Both the position numbers and the translations under genes were made by a program. This document shows positions 5,656-10,623 of a DNA stretch of 10,623 nucleotides, one piece after another. Position 1 is the stretch's first letter. Each line of letters starts with the position of its first letter. The stretch is taken from positions 1-10,623 of the forward strand of contig JBPOHD010000115.1 of the NCBI GenBank assembly GCA_052035955.1, read 5' to 3'. The stretch comes from JAEUNJ01 sp052035955 (lineage in GTDB: Bacteria; Pseudomonadota; Gammaproteobacteria; Burkholderiales; Rhodocyclaceae). Below the pieces are notes generated by a model. It was not told where the DNA came from and did no database searches. It saw only the letters and a program-made list of their open reading frames with translations.

Positions 5656-6735
5656 GTCCTGCACACCGAGTCTTCCCTGGGCTGGGGCGGCCAGGAGAAC
5701 CGCACCCTGAACGAGATGCTCGGCCTGCGTGCCCTCGGCCACACCGCGCTGGTGGCCTGCCAGCCGGGGGCCAGGCTGGCCCTGCGGGCCCGCGAGGCCG
5801 GCTTCGAGGCCCACGAGATTCCCATGCGCCACGCGCTCGACGCCAGCGGCATCCTGGCCCTGCGCCGGCTGATGCGGCAGTGCCGGGCCGACGTGGTGAA
5901 CACCCACAGCAGCCGCGACACCCAGGTCGCCGGACTGGCCGCCCGCAGCCTGCGGGGCCGGCCGCGCATCGTGCGCACCCGCCACCTGGCCCTGCCCATC
6001 ACCTCCCGCTTCACCTACAGCGTCCTGCCGGACCGGGTGGTGGCGGTGAGCGAATTCGTGGCCCGCACCCTGGCCGCCGCCGGCGTGCCCCCGGAACGCA
6101 TCAGCGCCGTGCCCACCGGCATCGACCTGGAGCGCTACGCCCCGGCGCCGGAGGGCGGCGGCCTGCGCGCCGAGCTGGGCCTGCCGGCCGGCGCGCCGCT
6201 GGTCGGTACGGTCGCCATCCTGCGCCGCAAGAAGGGCCATGCCGAACTGCTGGAAGCGGTGCCGCGGGTGCTGGCGGCGGTGCCCGGGGCCCACTTCGTG
6301 TTCGCCGGCGACGGCCCCCAGCGGGAGAACCTGGAACGCCGCATCGAAGAGCTGGGCGTCGGCCGGCGGGTGCACCTGCTGGGCCTGCGCCGCGACGTGG
6401 TGAACGTCCTCCAGTCCCTCGACCTCTTCGTCCTGCCCACCCACCAGGAGGCCCTGGGCACCGCCTTCGTGGAGGCCGGGGCCCTCGGCCTGGCCGCCGT
6501 CGGCAGCCGGGTGGACGGGGTGCCCGAGGTGGTGGCCGACGGCGAGACCGGCCGCCTGGTGCCGGTGAACGACCCGCCGGCCCTGGCCGAGGCCATCGTC
6601 GCGCTGCTCGCCGACCCGGGCCTGCGCGCCCGCATGGGAGCCGCCGCCCGGCGGCGGGTGGACGGCCGCTTCTCCCGCCAGGCCATGGTCGCCGGCATGC
6701 TGGAAGCCTATGCGGCGGCGGGGGCGGGGCGATGA
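5644..6735 (+). CDS. GT4 family glycosyltransferase
   Basis: A 363-residue GT-B glycosyltransferase of family 4, probably adding a sugar to LPS core or another surface glycan on the cytoplasmic side. The N terminus VLHTESSLGWGGQENRTL (residues 5-22) holds the donor/acceptor glycine loop. GTVAILRRKKGHAELLEA (188-205) starts the C-terminal nucleotide-binding domain, and FAGDGPQRENLE (220-231) follows. The catalytic-site E-x7-E pair is intact: Glu269 and Glu277 in HQEALGTAFVEAG, then VDGVPEVV and DGETGRLV (290-306). GTG 5644 is taken as the start because the conserved domain begins four codons later and GGTGAGGG lies 8 bases upstream; a longer in-frame start at 5563 would translate repeat DNA. 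The start region lies in a 12-bp hairpin. The gene is separated from msbA by the repeat cluster and overlaps the deacetylase gene by ATGA. Substrate unknown. Confidence 0.83.
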   Translation: MTLTVLHTESSLGWGGQENRTLNEMLGLRALGHTALVACQPGARLALRAREAGFEAHEIPMRHALDASGILALRRLMRQCRADVVNTHSSRDTQVAGLAARSLRGRPRIVRTRHLALPITSRFTYSVLPDRVVAVSEFVARTLAAAGVPPERISAVPTGIDLERYAPAPEGGGLRAELGLPAGAPLVGTVAILRRKKGHAELLEAVPRVLAAVPGAHFVFAGDGPQRENLERRIEELGVGRRVHLLGLRRDVVNVLQSLDLFVLPTHQEALGTAFVEAGALGLAAVGSRVDGVPEVVADGETGRLVPVNDPPALAEAIVALLADPGLRARMGAAARRRVDGRFSRQAMVAGMLEAYAAAGAGR

Positions 6736-7550
6736 GCACGGCCGCCGTGCCGATCCTCATGTACCACCACGTCAGCCCCAGCCCGGGCCTGGTCACGGTC
6801 TCGCCGGAAAACTTCCGGGCCCAGATGCGCTGGCTGGCCGAAGGGGGCTGGCGGGGCGTCGGGCTGGCCGAACTGGCCCGCTTCCTGGCCGGCGAACCCC
6901 TGCCCGACAAGTCCGTCGTCATCAGCTTCGACGACGGCTGGCTGGACAACCGGGTGCACGCCCACCCGGTCCTCGCCGAATTCGGCCTCAAGGCCGTGCT
7001 CTTCCTGATCACCGGCCTCCTGGGCGAGGGTCCGCCGCGCCCCTGCGCCGGCGAGGGCCGGACCCTGCCCCCGACGCCGGACCACGGCGCCGGCAAGGCC
7101 GCCGTCGCCGCCGGCCGGGCCGACGAGGTGATGCTGCGCTGGTCGGAGGCGGAAGCCATGGCCGCCGCCGGCAGCTTCGAATTCCACTCGCATACCCACG
7201 ACCACCGGCGCTGGGACCGCGCGGAGCCCGACCGGGCCCGCCGCCGGGAAGGCCTGGCCGCCGACCTGGCGCGCTCCCGGGAGGCCCTGGCCGCCCGGCT
7301 GGGCGCCGCCACGCCCCACCTCTGCTGGCCCCAGGGCCACTACGACGACGACCACATCGACGTCGCCCGCCAGGCCGGCTTCACGCACCTCTACACCACC
7401 GAGCCGGGCACGGTGGACCGCCGGGCCGACCCGCTGCGCCTGCCCCGCATCGTCACCAAGGACGCCCCGGGCTGGCTGGGCAGCCGGCTGTGGATCTACC
7501 GCCGGCCGGCGCTGGCCGCCGCCTACCAGGCCCTCGCCGGCCGCCGCTGA
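6732..7550 (+). CDS. Polysaccharide deacetylase family protein (CE4)
   Basis: A 272-residue NodB-homology (carbohydrate esterase 4) protein. The family hydrolyses N- or O-acetyl groups on polysaccharides with a divalent metal. It opens with PILMYHHVSP (residues 7-16), a typical start of this subfamily. Motif 1 is VVISFDDGW (62-70), with the catalytic base Asp67 and metal-ligand Asp68. Motif 2 is FHSHTHDH (151-158), with the metal-binding His152 and His156. A later CWPQGHYDDDHI (198-209) corresponds to the Arg/Pro-containing groove motif. No signal peptide is visible, so it probably acts in the cytoplasm on a lipid-linked glycan or sugar precursor; this is inferred. A Gly/Pro-rich loop at about 97-128 is specific to this version. 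ATGA overlap with the preceding glycosyltransferase implies coupled expression and a joint role in making a deacetylated sugar residue. Confidence 0.85.
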   Translation: MSTAAVPILMYHHVSPSPGLVTVSPENFRAQMRWLAEGGWRGVGLAELARFLAGEPLPDKSVVISFDDGWLDNRVHAHPVLAEFGLKAVLFLITGLLGEGPPRPCAGEGRTLPPTPDHGAGKAAVAAGRADEVMLRWSEAEAMAAAGSFEFHSHTHDHRRWDRAEPDRARRREGLAADLARSREALAARLGAATPHLCWPQGHYDDDHIDVARQAGFTHLYTTEPGTVDRRADPLRLPRIVTKDAPGWLGSRLWIYRRPALAAAYQALAGRR

Positions 7551-7567
7551 ACTCCGGAGACCGAACC

Positions 7568-8326
7568 ATGCGCCTCAAGAAGCTGGAACGCGCCATCAAG
7601 CTCTTCCTGCCGCCCATCCTGACCGAGCCGGTGCGCCGGCGCCGGCGCGCCCGCCGCGACGCCCGCTACGACAACATCCCCGACCGGGCCTTTTACGACG
7701 GCGTCTTCAGCCCGTGGAAGGGCTACGGCGACTTCGGCCCCGTCTTCGCCGACATCCGGCCCTACACGCGGGTCTCCCCGGACCGGGCCTGGGTGCTCTG
7801 GTCCCTGGCCCGCCAGGCCCTGGCCCTGGACGGGGCCTTCTACGAGGCCGGCGTCTTCCGCGGCGGCACGGCGCGCATGTTCGCCGCCCTGCTCCGGCAG
7901 GCCCCGCAGCCGCGAGAACTGCACCTCTTCGACACCTACGCCGGCATGCCGGAGACCGACCCGGAGCGCGACCTGCACCGGGCCGGCGACTTCTCCGACA
8001 CCAGCCTGGCCGGCGTGCGGAAGGCCGTCGGCACCGATCCCTTCATCCACTACCACCCGGGCTTCGTCCCCGACACCTTCGCCGGCCGGGAGGGCGACCG
8101 CATCGCCTTCGCCCACATCGACCTGGACATCTACCCCGGCATCCTGGCCTCCTGCGAGTTCATCTACCCGCGCCTGGCCAGCGGCGGCTTCCTGGTCTTC
8201 GACGACTACGGCTTCATGTCCTGCCCCGGCGCCCGGCAGGCGGTGGACGAGTTCTTCGCCGCCCGGCCCGAGGTGCCCCTGGTCCTGCCCACCGGCCAGG
8301 CCGTCGTCTTCAAGGGCCCGGCATGA
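7568..8326 (+). CDS. TylF/MycF-family sugar O-methyltransferase
   Basis: A 252-residue SAM-dependent methyltransferase of the TylF/MycF (macrocin O-methyltransferase) family, whose members methylate sugar hydroxyls and need Mg2+. YEAGVFRGGTARMFAALL (residues 92-109) is the glycine-rich SAM loop. LHLFDTYAGMPETD (118-131) carries the acidic residue that binds the SAM ribose. FAHIDLDIYPG (181-191) and GGFLVFDDYGF (206-216) hold the acidic metal and substrate ligands (HID and FDDY). The basic N terminus (Arg/Lys-rich, residues 3-33) may bind the membrane or glycolipid, which is inferred. The start ATG has GGAGA at 7556-7560 and is 17 bases after the deacetylase stop. It overlaps the next methyltransferase by ATGA. 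In this operon the likely acceptor is a sugar of LPS core or O-chain. Confidence 0.83.
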   Translation: MRLKKLERAIKLFLPPILTEPVRRRRRARRDARYDNIPDRAFYDGVFSPWKGYGDFGPVFADIRPYTRVSPDRAWVLWSLARQALALDGAFYEAGVFRGGTARMFAALLRQAPQPRELHLFDTYAGMPETDPERDLHRAGDFSDTSLAGVRKAVGTDPFIHYHPGFVPDTFAGREGDRIAFAHIDLDIYPGILASCEFIYPRLASGGFLVFDDYGFMSCPGARQAVDEFFAARPEVPLVLPTGQAVVFKGPA

Positions 8327-9150
8327 GCGAGGCCGCCGGCCCGTGCCCGGTCTGCGGCGGACAGCCGCAGCCCCGGGACGCCCGCTCGGCCCTCTGCCCC
8401 GGCTGCGGCCTGCTGCTCAACCGGGACAGCCGGCCCCTGGACTACGCCGAGGGCGGCGGCCAGGCGGTACCCGACGCCGCCAAGATGCGCTGGCGGCTGG
8501 AGAACGCGCAGCGCCGCCTCCGGCTGGTGGAGCCCTTCCTGGCCGGCCACGAGGTGCTGGTGGACATCGGCTGCGGCTCGGGCGAGATGCTGGAGGCGGG
8601 CCGCGGGCGCTTCGCCCATTGCGTCGGCTTCGACACCAACAAGCCCCTGATCCGGCACATCGCCGCCCAGGGGCGGGCCATCGCCCTCGAAGGGCACTTC
8701 GACGCGGCGCGCATTCCCGCCGAATTGCGCGGGCGCCCGACGGTGTACGCCCTCAGCCACGTGCTGGAACACCTGTCCGATCCGGCCGGCCTGCTGGGGC
8801 AGATCGCCGCCGCCATGGGCCCCGGCGACCTGCTCTACGTGGAGGTGCCGCTGCACACCGGCGAGTCCTTCCGCCGCCAGGGCTACGGCTGGAACCTCTG
8901 GAACGCCGAGCACCTGGCCCTCTACGGGCCGCGCACCCTGGCCGTGCTGGCCGGCCGCGCCGGCCTCGCCGTGCTGGACGGCGGCAGCCGCATCTTCGCC
9001 CGCGGCTCGCGCAGCACGAAGATGCGGCTGCGCCTGTTGCGCCGCGCCCCCGCCGCCTTCCTGCGCACCGCCCTGACCAAGCCGCGCCGCCTGAGCATTG
9101 CCGACGTCATGGTCGCCGATTACGGCTACGCGGTGCTGCGCAAGCCCTGA
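8323..9150 (+). CDS. Class I SAM-dependent methyltransferase with N-terminal zinc finger
   Basis: A 275-residue protein. The N terminus has four cysteines in a Cys-x2-Cys pair arrangement (Cys8, Cys11, Cys25, Cys28), a small zinc ribbon seen in several sugar methyltransferases. The Rossmann-fold methyltransferase follows: VLVDIGCGSGEMLEAGRG (residues 78-95) is motif I, VGFDTNKP (101-108) the acidic loop, and ALSHVLEHLSDP (143-154) the usual HxLEH motif after strand 4, followed by LLYVEVP (170-176). The C terminus is Arg-rich (228-256). It would methylate a small molecule or sugar with SAM; the substrate is unknown. ATGA overlap with the TylF-type gene makes it part of the same operon, and it appears to be the last gene before a 119-bp gap and a new promoter-like site. 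Confidence 0.82.
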   Translation: MSEAAGPCPVCGGQPQPRDARSALCPGCGLLLNRDSRPLDYAEGGGQAVPDAAKMRWRLENAQRRLRLVEPFLAGHEVLVDIGCGSGEMLEAGRGRFAHCVGFDTNKPLIRHIAAQGRAIALEGHFDAARIPAELRGRPTVYALSHVLEHLSDPAGLLGQIAAAMGPGDLLYVEVPLHTGESFRRQGYGWNLWNAEHLALYGPRTLAVLAGRAGLAVLDGGSRIFARGSRSTKMRLRLLRRAPAAFLRTALTKPRRLSIADVMVADYGYAVLRKP

Positions 9151-9191
9151 GGGCGCATCCGGGGACGGGTCCATCCGGCGGCGTTCCGGGG

Positions 9192-9197
9192 GATAAT
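9192..9197 (+). promoter_or_regulatory. Putative -10 box upstream of the STAS-like gene
   Basis: GATAAT in the context GGGGGATAATGCC, 72 bases before the next start. No -35 consensus is visible. It is one of the few AT-rich spots in the gap at 9151-9269 and would allow the following gene to be transcribed separately from the glycan operon. Confidence 0.35.
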
Positions 9198-9269
9198 GCC
9201 CACGACATGGCGGCCCGGTCCGGGCGACCCATGGGGACACGCCGTCCGACGGCGAACCGGAGGAAGTGC

Positions 9270-9644
9270 ATGCCTTACCTGATCACCTGGGAAGCCTCGG
9301 GCGTCTACACCAAGTACTGGGGCCAGGCCACGGGAGAGGACGTGACGGCGGCCGGGGCGGCGAAGAGAAACGACCCGCGCATTTCCTCGTGCCGCTACAC
9401 GATCAGCGACTTCCTTGAAGTGGAGGCCCTGACCCTGACCAGGTTCACGACCCTGATGACCGCCGCCCAGGACCACAACGCGCCGCGGGTGGAGCGGTCC
9501 CTGAAGATCGCCCTGGTGGTGGACAAGCCCGAGTTGGCGGAACTGGCGAGGACCTACGCCGACTCCCCGCTGATCCGCGACACCTTCCGGGTGGGGCTGT
9601 TCCCCACCCTGGCCGAGGCCAGGGCCTGGGCCGAGGCGGACTGA
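9270..9644 (+). CDS. Small SpoIIAA/STAS-like protein of unknown role
   Basis: A 124-residue cytoplasmic protein without signal peptide or membrane segment. The pattern MPYLITWEASGVYTKYWGQAT, then DPRISSCRYTISDFLEVE (residues 35-52), KIALVVDKPELAELARTYAD (79-98) and a C-terminal FPTLAEARAWAEAD is that of small single-domain proteins with a SpoIIAA/STAS-like alpha/beta fold, in which the last helix carries a TLAEARAW-type sequence. STAS domains usually mediate protein contacts; no partner kinase or phosphatase is present here. The start is secure: GGAGG at 9259-9263 is 6 bases before the ATG. The gene has its own promoter-like box and is probably not part of the glycan operon. It converges with the minus-strand gene that follows. 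The family call comes from overall sequence pattern and could be wrong. Confidence 0.65.
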   Translation: MPYLITWEASGVYTKYWGQATGEDVTAAGAAKRNDPRISSCRYTISDFLEVEALTLTRFTTLMTAAQDHNAPRVERSLKIALVVDKPELAELARTYADSPLIRDTFRVGLFPTLAEARAWAEAD

Positions 9645-9657
9645 GCCACGGCCCGGC

Positions 9658-9688
9658 AGGGCCGGCGGCGGGAATCCCGTCCGGCCCT
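9658..9688. terminator. Hairpin between convergent stop codons, possible bidirectional terminator
   Basis: AGGGCCGG (9658-9665) pairs perfectly with CCGGCCCT (9681-9688), and an inner CGGG (9669-9672) pairs with CCCG (9676-9679) around AAT. The hairpin lies exactly between the stop of the STAS-like gene (9644) and the stop of the minus-strand gene (9688-9690). No T-run follows on either strand, so it is not a classical intrinsic terminator. Confidence 0.45.
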
Positions 9689-10410
9689 CAGTCCAGCACG
9701 AAGTGCCCCACCCCCGCCTTCAGGGTCTCGACGGGCGGGAAGCGGTCGCGGTATTTCTCCGGCTGGCGGGTGGCGACGGTGACCACGTAGACCATGTGCC
9801 AGGGATTGTCGTTGCAGGCCTGGTATACCGTCGTGAAACCCTGCTCCTCGAGCAGCCGCGCCATGCAGGCCGGGGTCGGCCGCCACCAGTCGCCGAAGGA
9901 GCCCTCGATGTAGTGCACCGCCTGCAGGAAGGGCGTCACCAGGATCACCGTGTCATGGCTGAGGGCGCAGATCCCGGCCACGGCGCGGCGGATGTCGTAG
10001 ATGTGTTCCAGCGTGGTGTGGTTGAAGGCCACCTGGAAACGGCGCGCCAGATCGGAAGGCGTCTCCCCCTCCAGGTCGAGGAAGATCCCGCCGATGCCGT
10101 CGGCGGTCCCCCGGTCGCCGCTGTAGTTGGAGACGGCGTAGGCGGCGGCACGGGTGAAGTAGTCCCGGTAGTGGCCGCCGGCCTTGTCCTCGTCGCGCCA
10201 GCCGCTGACGTTGATCACCTCCCCGTCATAGTGCGGGGCCAGGCGGCGCAGCTCGGCATTGGACCACTCGCGGGGCCGCACCCGGTCACGGCGGGCCCGG
10301 CGCAGGGCGCGCACCATGCTCCGGTGCAGGCCCTCCAGGCGGCGCTCGAACCAGGGGCCGAGGCCGGGGGCCCGCAGGGCGCCGGTGAGCAGGGTTTCGA
10401 TGATCTTCAC
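9688..10410 (-). CDS. Divergent SAM-methyltransferase-like protein
   Basis: A 240-residue protein on the minus strand, apparently of the class I methyltransferase superfamily (Methyltransf_11 type). After a basic N-terminal helix region (residues 1-50) it has HYDGEVINVSGWRDEDK (60-76), then AYAVSNYSGDRGT (90-102), IFLDLEGETPSDL (109-121) and VAFNHTTLEHIYDI (127-140). The last matches the NxxxLEHI motif of methyltransferase strand 4. VILVTPFLQAVHYIEG (155-170) and DWWRPTPACMARLLEEQGF (174-192) resemble the region in which sugar and lipid methyltransferases contact substrate. The classical GxGxG loop is not present where expected, so SAM binding is uncertain. The GTG at 10408-10410 is chosen because conserved sequence begins there; the frame is open upstream to 10596 but that part is low-complexity Pro/Arg-rich. 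No clear ribosome binding site is seen. It is convergent with the STAS-like gene; substrate unknown. Confidence 0.65.
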   Translation of the reverse strand: MKIIETLLTGALRAPGLGPWFERRLEGLHRSMVRALRRARRDRVRPREWSNAELRRLAPHYDGEVINVSGWRDEDKAGGHYRDYFTRAAAYAVSNYSGDRGTADGIGGIFLDLEGETPSDLARRFQVAFNHTTLEHIYDIRRAVAGICALSHDTVILVTPFLQAVHYIEGSFGDWWRPTPACMARLLEEQGFTTVYQACNDNPWHMVYVVTVATRQPEKYRDRFPPVETLKAGVGHFVLD

Positions 10411-10491
10411 GGGATGGGGGCCAGGGCGGGTTGTGGCGGCGGGCGGCGGCCGCCGGGACGGGACTGCCGGCGGGGCCGGCTGGCCGGGGAT

Positions 10492-10499
10492 GATAAAAT
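10492..10499 (+). promoter_or_regulatory. AT-rich promoter-like spot upstream of the last partial gene
   Basis: GATAAAAT, part of a 13-base AT-rich island (TGATAAAATTTTT) in a stretch that is otherwise almost pure G and C, fits a -10 region reading rightward about 45 bases before the GTG at 10544. On the minus strand the same island reads AAAAATTTTATCA and could instead serve the leftward gene starting at 10410. No -35 box is recognisable on either strand. Confidence 0.4.
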
Positions 10500-10543
10500 T
10501 TTTCCCCCGCCTCCGCCAGCCACGCCGCTGCCCCGCGCCCCAA

Positions 10544-10623
10544 GTGCGTCTCCGCCCGACCGACCTGCTGCTGCGCGCCTGTCTGAAACTCGGCAAGGCG
10601 GCCGATTCCCGCGACGATGCCCT
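10544..10623 (+). CDS. Possible start of an unidentified gene, cut by the window edge
   Basis: From GTG 10544 the frame reads MRLRPTDLLLRACLKLGKAA (then DSRDDA) and runs off the right edge. It lies about 45 bases behind the promoter-like GATAAAAT, and an amphipathic Leu/Arg/Lys-rich start is plausible for a real N terminus. There is no clear Shine-Dalgarno sequence and I do not recognise the family. With 26 codons visible this is a tentative call. Confidence 0.35.
   Translation, partial: MRLRPTDLLLRACLKLGKAADSRDDA

Noticed and set aside
5880..8326. Long plus-strand frames (5880-7550 upstream part, 6710-8326 upstream part, 7714 onward) that run into real genes
   Set aside because: Their N-terminal parts are Arg/Pro/Gly-rich out-of-frame translations of the glycosyltransferase, deacetylase and TylF-type genes. 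Conserved domains begin only at 6732, 7568 and 8323.
10411..10596. Longer N terminus (62 extra residues) for the minus-strand methyltransferase-like protein
   Set aside because: The extension is Arg/Pro/Gly low-complexity sequence, crosses the AT-rich promoter-like island and would overlap the possible gene at 10544. Conserved-looking sequence starts at the GTG 10408-10410.

Overview
The window looks like chromosome of a GC-rich Gram-negative bacterium, most likely a betaproteobacterium and possibly of the Rhodocyclales. This rests on base composition, frequent GTG starts and 4-base start/stop overlaps, and on an LPS-core gene set (a WaaQ-type heptosyltransferase, a WaaG-like glycosyltransferase, MsbA) next to cobalamin genes. 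The taxonomic call is an inference; no rRNA or tRNA gene is present.

Layout. (1) 1-1041: the end of cobalamin biosynthesis, with the 3' part of cobS (CobS) and an alpha-ribazole-phosphatase-type histidine phosphatase (CobC). (2) 1034-3551: a GT9 heptosyltransferase (waaQ type) overlapping cobC by 8 bases, then a WaaG-like GT4 glycosyltransferase. A 286-bp non-coding element with long terminal inverted repeats separates the two. (3) 3583-9150: a promoter-like -10 box, then msbA and four surface-polysaccharide genes on the + strand: a GT4 glycosyltransferase, a CE4 polysaccharide deacetylase, a TylF-type methyltransferase and a zinc-finger SAM methyltransferase. Most joints are ATGA or GTGA overlaps, so this looks like one operon. 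(4) 9151-10623: a small SpoIIAA/STAS-like protein (+) convergent with a divergent SAM-methyltransferase-like protein (-), with a hairpin between their stops, then an AT-rich promoter-like spot and the first 26 codons of a possible + strand gene.

Together the genes would build the LPS core (WaaQ, WaaG-like), flip the lipid A-core across the inner membrane (MsbA), and extend or decorate surface glycan (glycosyltransferase, deacetylase, methyltransferases). The glycan substrates of the last group cannot be read from sequence.

The least ordinary content is non-coding. A small palindromic repeat family occurs at least four times (inverted at 1-55, direct at 375-439, 5435-5465 and 5507-5570); its hairpin stems differ between copies by compensatory base changes. 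One copy runs into the cobS frame and one supplies the likely ribosome binding site of cobC. A repeat cluster of about 245 bp sits exactly at the msbA/glycosyltransferase joint and ends in a perfect 12-bp hairpin that buries the Shine-Dalgarno sequence and GTG start of the glycosyltransferase. A repeat-derived open frame links the two genes by 4-base overlaps at both ends, which suggests translational coupling through the insertion.
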